Positions 17,002 through 24,010 of a DNA stretch of 64,000 nucleotides are shown here, piece after piece. Every line of letters starts with the position of its first letter. Within the stretch, counting starts at the first letter, position 1. Under the pieces are notes generated by a model. That model was given only the letters and a program-made list of their open reading frames with translations, made no database searches and was not told the DNA's origin. The translations under genes and the position numbers were made by a program. The stretch comes from Bhargavaea ginsengi (GTDB lineage: Bacteria; Bacillota; Bacilli; Bacillales_A; Planococcaceae), in assembly GCF_900109165.1 (NCBI RefSeq), contig NZ_FNZF01000003.1, positions 310,001 through 374,000 of the forward strand, in the 5' to 3' direction.

Positions 17002-17562
17002 TCAATCTTCCGCTTCCGCAATCCATTGAATGCTGAGCAGCGGCAGATCCGGATGTTCCGGCCCGGCGGCGTCCAGATAGTCGGCCAGGTTCCCGTGAAG
17101 AGAAAGCACGGCGCTCAGTCCGCGTGCAAGGTCCGCGCTCTTCCCGCGGAGCCTGACAGTCTCTTCTTCCGGGTGACTCCCGTTTTGGAAGTAACCGACG
17201 GCCAATGGCGCTTTCAGGCCGGACGGGCCCAGCTGATGCCTGATTCGGCGGACATCGATCCGGTCCGTCAGACGGAATGCATCCTGCCGGAAATCCGGAA
17301 TGTAGACGCCCGGACCGGGCAGGCCTTCCACCACACCTTCACGGAACAGAATGACGCCGGGCGTCAAAGCATGGGCCGGATCTTTCAAACGGAAAGCTTC
17401 ATACAGCATCTGCGCCAGCGTATTCACATGAAGCAACGGTATTTCTGAATCATGTGCGGCGGACGCTTGATCGCTCCGGAAAATCCGAAAAGGAATCAGC
17501 CACGGTTCAACTTGCTCCGGATGATGTCCGGCCGCTTCAGGCTGTCCGGCTGCCTTGTTCAT
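17002..17562 (-). CDS. First gene of the thiopeptide operon, unknown function
   Basis: 186 residues, with a perfect AAAGGAGGTGAG ribosome-binding site. I do not recognise the family. Residues about 42-60 (IPLLHVNTLAQMLYEAF) and PGVYIPDFRQDAFRL..RIDVRRIRHQL (about 82-112) loosely recall the N-terminal half of SagB/nitroreductase-like TOMM proteins, but no cofactor motif is visible and the protein is short. There is no signal peptide, membrane segment or DNA-binding helix. It ends 104 bases before the first precursor gene. It could be a maturation accessory, a leader-binding factor or an immunity protein; none is supported specifically. Confidence 0.7.
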   Translation of the reverse strand: MNKAAGQPEAAGHHPEQVEPWLIPFRIFRSDQASAAHDSEIPLLHVNTLAQMLYEAFRLKDPAHALTPGVILFREGVVEGLPGPGVYIPDFRQDAFRLTDRIDVRRIRHQLGPSGLKAPLAVGYFQNGSHPEEETVRLRGKSADLARGLSAVLSLHGNLADYLDAAGPEHPDLPLLSIQWIAEAED

Positions 17563-17573
17563 GTGTTCTCACC

Positions 17574-17613
17574 TCCTTTCGGTGTAGCCCAATCGTACGG
17601 CGGTTTAAAAGTA
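17574..17613 (-). promoter_or_regulatory. Candidate promoter of the thiopeptide operon
   Basis: On the minus strand, TTGAGC then 18 bases then TACGAT lie between the 17638-17662 terminator and the ribosome-binding site of the first gene. The match is weak (4 of 6 at each box), so this is tentative; a promoter further upstream reading through the terminator is the alternative. Confidence 0.35.
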
Positions 17614-17637
17614 AAGCTCAATAAGTAAAACAGGCAT

Positions 17638-17662
17638 AAAAAAACAGCCGGTTAACCGGCTG
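17638..17662 (-). terminator. Intrinsic terminator/attenuator upstream of the thiopeptide operon
   Basis: Perfect palindrome CAGCCGGTTAACCGGCTG (17645-17662) followed by seven T on the minus strand. No minus-strand gene lies just upstream, so it either attenuates a long operon leader or blocks antisense transcription from the regulator region. Confidence 0.75.
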
Positions 17663-17693
17663 AAAACATGGCGACTTTACTAAAATTCCGAGG

Positions 17694-17722
17694 TTGAATC
17701 GTGTCATGAACATGTCGATAAT
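17694..17722 (+). promoter_or_regulatory. Sigma-A promoter of the Phr-like peptide gene with internal palindrome
   Basis: TTGAAT (17694-17699), exactly 17 bases, GATAAT (17717-17722). The spacer holds GTCATGAACATGTC (17703-17716), a near-palindrome with two CATG halves that could be the operator of the adjacent HTH-TPR regulator. Confidence 0.7.
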
Positions 17723-17802
17723 TAACTGAATTTTACTTCTTCTCTTTAACATTTCCCCTCCATTACGATGAAGTTACAAAACGGGCAGGGAGGAATATAA
17801 CA

Positions 17803-17946
17803 ATGAAAAAAGTAAAAGATCTGGTTTTGGCTGCAGCAATGGTCCTGGTCATGGTTCTTCCTGGGATTTCATCTATAGAAGTTGGTGCCGGCAACAACGA
17901 AATTAGTCCCCTCGACAAAGGCGACCGCGGCGAACAGATTCTCTGA
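17803..17946 (+). CDS. Phr-like secreted signalling peptide precursor
   Basis: 47-residue ORF with GGGAGG 9 bases before the ATG. MKKVKD, a hydrophobic stretch of about 14 residues (LVLAAAMVLVMVLP) and then the polar tail NNEISPLDKGDRGEQIL fit a Sec-exported pro-peptide of the Phr/NprX/PapR kind, where the mature signal comes from the C-terminal end. It has its own promoter (17694-17722) and terminator (18052-18083) and precedes an RRNPP-type regulator on the same strand. That it is a pheromone is inference from size, layout and partner; no homologue is recognised by name. Confidence 0.7.
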   Translation: MKKVKDLVLAAAMVLVMVLPGISSIEVGAGNNEISPLDKGDRGEQIL

Positions 17947-18051
17947 TTCCGAGACTTTTGGGGGCGATATGGCTCAAATTCACCTTTTTCGACACAGCCG
18001 GTTTTCCGATAATAGGAGATAGGTAACCCATAACACTAAGCACTTCCGATC

Positions 18052-18083
18052 AATTCCTTCCATTGTGAAGGAATTTTTTTTTG
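18052..18083 (+). terminator. Terminator after the Phr-like peptide gene
   Basis: Stem AATTCCTTC (18052-18060) with GAAGGAATT (18067-18075) followed by a run of T to about 18082. It makes the peptide gene a separate transcript from the regulator gene. Confidence 0.88.
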
Positions 18084-18168
18084 TTCATCGAAACTGATAC
18101 TTTAGTTCCTGATTCCATTTTTGGGAAGATATTATTAAGCTGGTTTTGCAAAGAGGGGGGCAGAGAAA

Positions 18169-19476
18169 ATGGAAGTGGGAGAACGGTTAAGGCAAATCCG
18201 CATACATAAAGGATTTACACAGTCGGAATTGGTGGAAGGAATCTGTTCGGTCACTTACATCAGCCGGATTGAAGGCGGAAAAGTGAAGCCATCCGGGCGT
18301 TTTATCAGGGAAGTGGCCGACAAACTGGGCGTATTGCCTTCTTTGATCATTGAATCGGACAATGAGCAGGCTGAACTCGAAGTCGCCAAAATCTATGACT
18401 CTTATAAACAGGGAACACCGCTTGATGATTCGACACAATCTTTCCTCGGGATGACCGCCCTTGAAAATCACTCACCCAAAACGTTTTTCCAGATCTACAC
18501 CATGCTGATCGAACATGCCTCTTCTCAGGAAAACCCGGCCATCCAGGCAGAAGAATATGTCCGGCGCTCTGAAAACCTTCTGCCTTCAGAACCTGAACCC
18601 CACGACCGGGACGTTGCACTCGACTACTACAGAGCACTGTCCCGCTTCTATTATTCCAAGCAGCAATTTGAAAAAGCCTACCGTTACGAGAAGATCATTG
18701 AGAAGCATCTGGACGAAGACTGTCCCGGCATCGACCGCGCGAGAAATTACTTCAACCTCGCCCTCACCCGCACACAGCTCGACGACGACGCAGACCTGGA
18801 ACTCGCGTTTCATTACGGCAGCCAGGCGCTTGACATCTTCCGCCAGACAGATCACCAAAAAGGTGTGGCGGATTGCCTGACCACACTATCGATCATCACC
18901 CACAGAATGGGGGAATTTGAAAACGCCCTTGAATACCTGAATGAATTGGATGACGAGGCGCTCGGCTACTTGTCTGTCTCCGAAGACGAAACAGACGGTC
19001 ATGCCAAACTCACCAAACGGGCTGTCATTGACTATAACTACGGCAGAATTTATCAAAAGATGGGAGATGCAGAGCAAGCCCTTGTCTATTTTGAAAAAAG
19101 CCTCGAACTGGATACACTCGCCCAAAACGAAAAATTCACCACTCCGGTTCTGACAAGACTCGCAGAACTCTACGCCGAACAGAAAAACTGGGAACGGACG
19201 GAGTATTACCTGAACCATGCTTTCGACGTTGCTGAACAGTACGACCTGCCGGGATCAAAAGTCCTGCTTCTGCATAAACAGGCACATCTGCACAAAGTGA
19301 AGGGTGACGAACCCGCATACGAGAAAGAAATGCAGAAAGCCATCCAGCTGGCATCCGACTGGAGTTTCACCGTTGACGTAAAAGAAATCAGCACAGAGCT
19401 GGCCGATCATTATTATGAAGTCAGGGCATACAAGATGGCCGCCAAGTATTACCGGCTTGCACTTGAAAGAGACTGA
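18169..19476 (+). CDS. RRNPP-type peptide-responsive regulator (HTH_3 plus TPR)
   Basis: 435 residues. Residues about 6-60 form an XRE-type helix-turn-helix (LRQIRIHKGFTQSELVEGICSVTYISRIE split around GFTQSEL), and the rest is a series of tetratricopeptide-like helices (ALDYYRALSRFYYSKQQFEKAY, NYGRIYQKMGDAEQALVYFE, TRLAELYAEQKNWERTEYYL). Length and build match PlcR/NprR/Rgg-like regulators that bind a re-imported peptide in the TPR groove. It is adjacent to a Phr-like peptide gene and divergent from the thiopeptide operon, so it probably controls that operon in response to cell density. AGAGGGGGG lies upstream of the ATG. Confidence 0.88.
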   Translation: MEVGERLRQIRIHKGFTQSELVEGICSVTYISRIEGGKVKPSGRFIREVADKLGVLPSLIIESDNEQAELEVAKIYDSYKQGTPLDDSTQSFLGMTALENHSPKTFFQIYTMLIEHASSQENPAIQAEEYVRRSENLLPSEPEPHDRDVALDYYRALSRFYYSKQQFEKAYRYEKIIEKHLDEDCPGIDRARNYFNLALTRTQLDDDADLELAFHYGSQALDIFRQTDHQKGVADCLTTLSIITHRMGEFENALEYLNELDDEALGYLSVSEDETDGHAKLTKRAVIDYNYGRIYQKMGDAEQALVYFEKSLELDTLAQNEKFTTPVLTRLAELYAEQKNWERTEYYLNHAFDVAEQYDLPGSKVLLLHKQAHLHKVKGDEPAYEKEMQKAIQLASDWSFTVDVKEISTELADHYYEVRAYKMAAKYYRLALERD

Positions 19477-19516
19477 TCCGTCCCAATCCTGGTCACGGGT
19501 CTTTTTGTTTGCACCC

Positions 19517-19551
19517 AAAAGCGCCAAGCCCCCGGGGGACTTGGCGCTTTT
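19517..19551. terminator. Bidirectional terminator between the RRNPP gene and tauE-like gene
   Basis: GCGCCAAG (19521-19528) pairs with CTTGGCGC (19540-19547), with AAAA before and TTTT after; it serves both convergent genes. Confidence 0.88.
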
Positions 19552-19563
19552 GGCCGTACAAGG

Positions 19564-20298
19564 TTATAGGAAGTTCTCCGCTGCAATCTCGACGATCAGC
19601 AGGAGCGTGACCAGGCGAAGGATCGGCTTAACAAAACGTGGATTGATCCTCTCCGCGATATGCACGCCGACCCGCGCGCCGGTCAGCGAGCCGAGCATGA
19701 GCGCAATGGCAACCGGCCAGATGATGTTGCCCGATGTGATATAGCCGATCGCCGCTCCGAACGCACTGGAGAACGTGGCGACACGGACAAATCCGATTGC
19801 CCGGATATAGGAAATGTTCAGGTGGCCGAACAGCTGCAGGAGAATCGTCGCCTGGCCGGGACCGAACAGGCCGTCATAAATGCCTACCCCGAACAGGCTC
19901 GGAACAGCGGTCCTGCTTGGCTTGAGCTTGGCATCCCCGCTGAAGTCCCCTTTCGAGAGGAAAGAGAAAATAAACGCCACGACCAGCAGCACCGATGCGA
20001 CTGCCAGCATCGTCGCTTCGCTCAGCCCGTTTGCGATAAAACCGCCTGCTAACCCGCCCGAAAGCGATACCGGCATGATCCAGTACAGTTCCCTAAAAGA
20101 TATTTTCTTCTTCAGGAGGACCGTCAGGAATGTCGAAAGCGAGCTGACAGTGTTGGAAATCTTGCTCGCCCCGACCGCGGCGTGGACCGGTATGCCGAGC
20201 AGGAGCATCGCAGGCAACGTGATCAGCCCGCCGCCTCCGGCAAGCGTCCCGATCGTCACCGCCACGAGCCCGATAAAAAACAGCCCGATGTATTCCAT
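19564..20298 (-). CDS. TauE/SafE-family membrane exporter
   Basis: 244 residues, about eight hydrophobic segments. The glycine-rich opening GLVAVTIGTLAGGGGLITLP.. (starting near residue 9) and the mid-protein FGVGIYDGLFGPGQAT repeat are hallmarks of the TauE/SafE (DUF81) family, which moves sulfite, sulfoacetate or other organic anions across the membrane. ATG at 20298 with GGGAGG 7 bases upstream. No operon partner indicates the substrate. Confidence 0.88.
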   Translation of the reverse strand: MEYIGLFFIGLVAVTIGTLAGGGGLITLPAMLLLGIPVHAAVGASKISNTVSSLSTFLTVLLKKKISFRELYWIMPVSLSGGLAGGFIANGLSEATMLAVASVLLVVAFIFSFLSKGDFSGDAKLKPSRTAVPSLFGVGIYDGLFGPGQATILLQLFGHLNISYIRAIGFVRVATFSSAFGAAIGYITSGNIIWPVAIALMLGSLTGARVGVHIAERINPRFVKPILRLVTLLLIVEIAAENFL

Positions 20299-20457
20299 CA
20301 CCGCACCTCCCTCTTTAGTTGGTAATATAAGTATACGACTAAATCATCGATAAGAAAATTAGATTGTTATTATTCATTAATATAAGTAACTCTTATCAAA
20401 TGATTTGAGTCCGGCACCTTTTGGCATCCGTCTAATCATTGAAAAGGAGGTGAGCGC

Positions 20458-21009
20458 TTGGACATCATGGCACACAGTCAGGCTGAAACCGGCGCGGGGC
20501 ACCGTGAACTGTTCAACAGCCTCGTCCGTCAGCATGCGGACGAGCTGAAACGGATTGCTTACATCTATGTCCACGACCGTGCAGAGTGCGAGGACATTGT
20601 CCAGGAAGTGTTTATCAGCTGCTACAAGAACCTGGGGAACTTCCGGCAGGAATCCGAATATAAAACCTGGCTGATCCGGATCACCATCAACAAGTGCAAA
20701 GACCATCATCGGAAATGGAGTTTCCGCAACCTGGTCTACAAGCCGGTCATCGGCCTGTTCAGAACCGGCCCTTCCGCCGAAGAAAAGCTGATGGGCCGGC
20801 ATCACTCCCAGGAAATGATTGACCGGATCTCCGCGCTCCCCGCGAAATACAAGGAGATCCTCATCCTGTACTACTATCAGGAGATGGGCGTATCAGAGAT
20901 CGCCGAGGTTCTGGAACTGAACGTCAGCACCGTCAAAACCCGGCTGCAGCGGGGCCGGGAGTCCCTGAAGCATTCACTGGAAAGGAGCGAGACGAATGGA
21001 TCCGTTTGA
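20458..21009 (+). CDS. ECF-family RNA polymerase sigma factor
   Basis: 183 residues. Region 2 (LFNSLVRQHADELKRIAY..HDRAECEDIVQEVFI) and region 4 (LPAKYKEILILYYYQEMGVSEIAEVL..NVSTVKTRLQRGRESLK) are clear. The start is TTG at 20458, favoured because AGGAGGTGAG is properly spaced to it; the ATG at 20467 is too far. It overlaps the next gene by 14 bases, the usual arrangement with its anti-sigma factor. CGTCTA at 20429-20434 resembles an ECF -10 and might mark autoregulation, but the CACCTTTT element before it is closer than normal. Confidence 0.92.
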   Translation: MDIMAHSQAETGAGHRELFNSLVRQHADELKRIAYIYVHDRAECEDIVQEVFISCYKNLGNFRQESEYKTWLIRITINKCKDHHRKWSFRNLVYKPVIGLFRTGPSAEEKLMGRHHSQEMIDRISALPAKYKEILILYYYQEMGVSEIAEVLELNVSTVKTRLQRGRESLKHSLERSETNGSV

Positions 21010-21676
21010 CCGCAGCGTTTCTTCGGAGCTGAAGAAGTCTGTGAACAGTGACATCCGGTTCACGGCACGTGAAGAAGAAAGGCTTTACCATTCCATCAAT
21101 ACGGAGAGAAAGCAGAAAGCCCGCCCGATCTATTGGGTGGTCGCAGCTGCCGCTACCGCACTGTTCCTCCTTCTCGGGGCTTCATTCCTGATGCCGGAAC
21201 TGACTGAAGAACCCTCGGCATCCCCCGAAACAGCCGCTCCGGACCCGGCCTCTCCGCCCACAGAGGTCAGTCCCGGGAAATCCACCGCCGTTCTGGCAGA
21301 TGACGGGCTTTGGGAAGAACTTAAGAACGTTGAGCTGACTTCCCGTGAGATCAGCCGAAGCGAACGGGCGACCAGCTATGAATTCACCATTGTGAACCGT
21401 TCTTCTATCCGTCTGGTAGCCCTCCGGCTGTACGCAAGCTACGACCGGAACGATAACAATCAGATTCAGGCCAATCCATTCCGTGCTTCCCTGTTCTCCG
21501 ACCGGGAACTGGCACCGGGAGAAACGTACTCTTTCACAACGAGCCTGCCATCTGCTGTTTTCCGCGAGGACAAGGTGAACCTGGCCGGCCTCACCCTCGA
21601 CCTGGAAGGATACGCCGGGGTAATGAAGCCGGAGCGCTATTTCTCCATTGGCCGATCCGAAAGCGTGGCGGAATAA
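20996..21676 (+). CDS. Putative anti-sigma factor, single-pass membrane protein
   Basis: 226 residues. N-terminal cytoplasmic part of about 45 residues rich in charged amino acids, one membrane segment (about residues 46-66, WVVAAAATALFLLLGASFL), a Pro/Ser/Ala-rich linker and a C-terminal extracellular beta-rich domain of about 130 residues (YEFTIVNRSSIRLVALRLY...LAPGETYSF). Co-translated with the ECF sigma gene, it most likely holds the sigma factor at the membrane until an envelope signal arrives. No zinc-binding HxxxCxxC motif is seen, so it is not a ZAS-type anti-sigma factor. Confidence 0.78.
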   Translation: MDPFDRSVSSELKKSVNSDIRFTAREEERLYHSINTERKQKARPIYWVVAAAATALFLLLGASFLMPELTEEPSASPETAAPDPASPPTEVSPGKSTAVLADDGLWEELKNVELTSREISRSERATSYEFTIVNRSSIRLVALRLYASYDRNDNNQIQANPFRASLFSDRELAPGETYSFTTSLPSAVFREDKVNLAGLTLDLEGYAGVMKPERYFSIGRSESVAE

Positions 21677-21689
21677 GTCCGCTCATGCA

Positions 21690-21724
21690 AGCACCCGGGA
21701 CCTGAAAGGTCCCGGGTGCTTTGC
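21690..21724 (+). terminator. Hairpin after the sigma/anti-sigma operon
   Basis: Thirteen-base stem AGCACCCGGGACC (21690-21702) with its complement (21708-21720) followed by a short TTTGCT; strong stem but weak U-tract. It lies between convergent genes. Confidence 0.6.
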
Positions 21725-21727
21725 TGA

Positions 21728-22678
21728 TTATGAAAGAATGATCTCCCGCTCCCGTGCGGCAAGACGCGCAATTTCTTCATCGGTACGCGTGAGCCGGTCG
21801 CGGAGTTCACGCAGCACTCGCTCAATATCAACGAGGACACGGTCCAGCTCGCCTTTCGCTTCCGTGATGCGCGAGTGGACCATCCAGTCCGTGAACATAT
21901 TATCGAAGAAGAAGTCCGTAAAGTTCAGGAAATCTCCCTTGTTGACCGTCAGGCGATGCTGGTCGAATTCCTCAACGTCCGCGAGCTCCGACTGGAAACG
22001 GCGCAGCGCACGCTGGGCGCGGTGGATCTTGTCATCGGAACTGTTGATGCTGGAGTACTTCATCGCCGTGACGATCATGCCGCCGCCGAGAAATGTATCC
22101 CACATGGACATCCCTTCCGCATTGCCGAGCTGGCTCATTGCGGACTGCAGCACCCGTCCGGCATCCTGACCGGCATGGATCGCTTCCTCGATCTCCCGGC
22201 GGAGCGACTGGAGCATCGCCCGTTCATCGGCCACCTGCTGAAGCTTCTTGACTGCGGCCTCATCGTTGTTGCGCATCCACAGTTCCTTTTCCTGCAGGAA
22301 CGCTTCCCAGTCGTCATCGAGGAACTCATACTCAGGACGGTTAAGCTCAGCTTTCAGCGCGGACGTTTCTTCTTCCAGGTCCATCAGCACTTTCTCGGCC
22401 TCATTGAACTTCAGCTCGGCTTCCGCCGCCTCGTTCAGCTCTTTTTCCATGATTTCGTCCATCTTGCCGGTCAGCTGGCGGAACTTGTTGGCAAATGAAA
22501 ACTGGCCTAGCCGAAGGACGTCCTGCTGCTCTTTCGTGAGGCGCGACTTTAGCCGGTCATGGTTACGCCTGGCCTCTGCGCGCTCTGTTTCTTTTGCTTC
22601 ATACCGCTTTTTCATCCGGTCCCGCTCCGTCATACGCATCCGGAGCTCGGTCTGCCGGTCGTAGATTTCTTCCCTCAT
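21728..22678 (-). CDS. Hypothetical coiled-coil protein
   Basis: 316 residues with no signal peptide or membrane anchor. Long heptad-rich helices occupy about residues 5-150 and 245-316 (ERDRMKKRYEAKETERAEARR, LREIRDRL-like ends), separated by a glycine-containing middle (MSMWDTFLGGGMIVTAMKYS, about 190-210). Start ATG at 22678 has GGGGGTG about 8 bases upstream; an in-frame GTG at 22690 does not. The mix of coiled coil plus a short non-polar hinge recalls bacterial 'hypothetical coiled-coil' proteins of unknown function. No neighbour suggests a role. Confidence 0.78.
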   Translation of the reverse strand: MREEIYDRQTELRMRMTERDRMKKRYEAKETERAEARRNHDRLKSRLTKEQQDVLRLGQFSFANKFRQLTGKMDEIMEKELNEAAEAELKFNEAEKVLMDLEEETSALKAELNRPEYEFLDDDWEAFLQEKELWMRNNDEAAVKKLQQVADERAMLQSLRREIEEAIHAGQDAGRVLQSAMSQLGNAEGMSMWDTFLGGGMIVTAMKYSSINSSDDKIHRAQRALRRFQSELADVEEFDQHRLTVNKGDFLNFTDFFFDNMFTDWMVHSRITEAKGELDRVLVDIERVLRELRDRLTRTDEEIARLAAREREIILS

Positions 22679-22802
22679 CAATCCAAGCACCCCCTGATTT
22701 ACTTACGATTTTATCACTCCCGGGTTTCAATTCCCATTTCTTGACGGGCATCAACGTCTTCCGGACAAAATGGCGGTACGCTGTTGTAAAGAGGTGGTGA
22801 AG

Positions 22803-23273
22803 ATGGCCCGGATAACCCGTGTTCTGATTCTTTTGCTGCTCATCTCGGGGTGCAGCAGGGAAACAGGACCGGCCCTGCTTCCCGATCCCGTTCCCGATCA
22901 GGAAATGGCATCCTCCCGATGCGGGGCTCTTTTGGAGATCTTGGACGTGCGGACTGATGATGGGCATTACAAAATCTTCTATGAACTGGCGAATCAGAGC
23001 ACAGAGCATTTTGGTTACGGCGGATATGCGGCACTCGAAAAAAAGACGTCTAAAGGTTGGCACGGTCTCATCTATTCCGATGCCGTGTTTTACCGGGATC
23101 CGGAATTCAGGGATTTCGGCAAGATACTGAATATGGGCGGATCGGACAGGATGGCCCTGGATACCGAAGATATCGGCACAGCCCTTACCCCGGGAACGTA
23201 CCGTCTTGTGAAAACTGTCAATAGCAAGGACGGGCAGGAAATTTCAGTCGCAGCAGAGTTCGAAGTGAAATAA
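22803..23273 (+). CDS. Hypothetical lipoprotein
   Basis: 156 residues beginning MARITRVLILLLLISGC, a lipoprotein signal peptide with lipobox ISGC, so the mature protein is anchored to the outer face of the membrane at Cys17. The mature part (about 140 residues) contains NQSTEHFGYGGYAALEKK and ends in a beta-rich stretch PGTYRLVKTVNSKDG..ISVAAEFEVK, resembling the immunoglobulin-like fold of small Bacillales lipoproteins. The ATG at 22803 is preceded by AGAGGTGGTG. Function unknown. Confidence 0.8.
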   Translation: MARITRVLILLLLISGCSRETGPALLPDPVPDQEMASSRCGALLEILDVRTDDGHYKIFYELANQSTEHFGYGGYAALEKKTSKGWHGLIYSDAVFYRDPEFRDFGKILNMGGSDRMALDTEDIGTALTPGTYRLVKTVNSKDGQEISVAAEFEVK

Positions 23274-23311
23274 AAGCCGCGCGGCGGGAGTTGTCCGCTG
23301 CACGGCTTTTC
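23271..23311. terminator. Bidirectional terminator between lipoprotein and thioesterase genes
   Basis: AAAAGCCG at 23273-23280 pairs with CGGCTTTT at 23303-23310, around a G/C-rich inner stem. Convergent genes end on both sides. Confidence 0.8.
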
Positions 23312-23312
23312 A

Positions 23313-23792
23313 TCACGAATGCTTGATCTGCTGGCGTTCCTGCCGGTTGGCACGGCGGGCCGGGGCCTTGTCGAACAGTGCTTTTTCCGCCTTTGTTTCC
23401 GGGTACACCGGAGCAACCGGCGTCGGCTTGTTTTCTTCATCCATTGCGACCATCGTGACGAATGATTCGGTTGTCAGCTTGCGGGCACCCGTGACGATGT
23501 CGACCGAGTGGACCTGCACAAACACTTCCATCGACGTCCGACCGGTGGAACACACGACGGCTTCAATCTCCAGTACATCGCCGACCCTTGCAGGCGAAAC
23601 GAAATCGACCGAGTCGATCGATGCCGTGACGACCGCCGCGCCGGCATGCTTCATCGAAGCGATCGCGCTCATTTCATCCAGATAGGCCAGCACCTGGCCC
23701 CCGAAAATGGTTCCGTGATGGTTCGTGTCCGGCGGCATGACGAGTTTCGTCGTTTTCGTCCGCGAACGGCTCATGGGAATTGCTTCTGCCAT
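23313..23792 (-). CDS. Acyl-CoA thioesterase, YkhA-like hotdog family
   Basis: 159 residues, single hotdog domain. The motif PPDTNHHGTIFGGQVLAYLDEMSAIAS (split: PPDTNHHGTIFGG then LAYLDE) carries the conserved Asn, His, Gly and Asp of the BFIT/YkhA acyl-CoA hydrolases. It hydrolyses acyl-CoA to free acid and CoA in the cytoplasm. The ATG at 23792 has GAGGTG 7 bases upstream; the frame extends further upstream without a site. The C-terminal 30 residues are basic and specific to this protein. Confidence 0.9.
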   Translation of the reverse strand: MAEAIPMSRSRTKTTKLVMPPDTNHHGTIFGGQVLAYLDEMSAIASMKHAGAAVVTASIDSVDFVSPARVGDVLEIEAVVCSTGRTSMEVFVQVHSVDIVTGARKLTTESFVTMVAMDEENKPTPVAPVYPETKAEKALFDKAPARRANRQERQQIKHS

Positions 23793-23889
23793 AGGGCAAC
23801 ACCTCTTCTGTCCGGATTTTCGTCCGGGTTGGTACGCAACAGTATACCCGAATCCGGCGAGGGATGCACCGCACAAGGCTGCGGGCGCC

Positions 23890-23969
23890 TTATTGCAACT
23901 CCCAGCTCCTTATTGCAACTTCCCACCCCTTGTTGAAACTTCCCACCCCTTGCTGCAACTCCCCCATTA
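23890..23969. repeat. Degenerate tandem repeat, four 20-bp units (array A)
   Basis: Four consecutive units of exactly 20 bases beginning TTATTGCAAC, TTATTGCAAC, TTGTTGAAAC and TTGCTGCAAC. The first half is conserved; the second half is C-rich and varies. It lies between the thioesterase start and the terminator of the opp operon. Confidence 0.85.
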
Positions 23970-23975
23970 GCCAGC

Positions 23976-24005
23976 AAAAGAAAAACTCCCCGGCGCGCCG
24001 GGGAG
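23976..24005 (-). terminator. Terminator of the opp operon
   Basis: Perfect palindrome CTCCCCGGCGCGCCGGGGAG (23986-24005) followed by TTTTTCTTTT on the minus strand, 5 bases after the oppF-like stop. Confidence 0.92.
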
Positions 24006-24010
24006 CTCCA

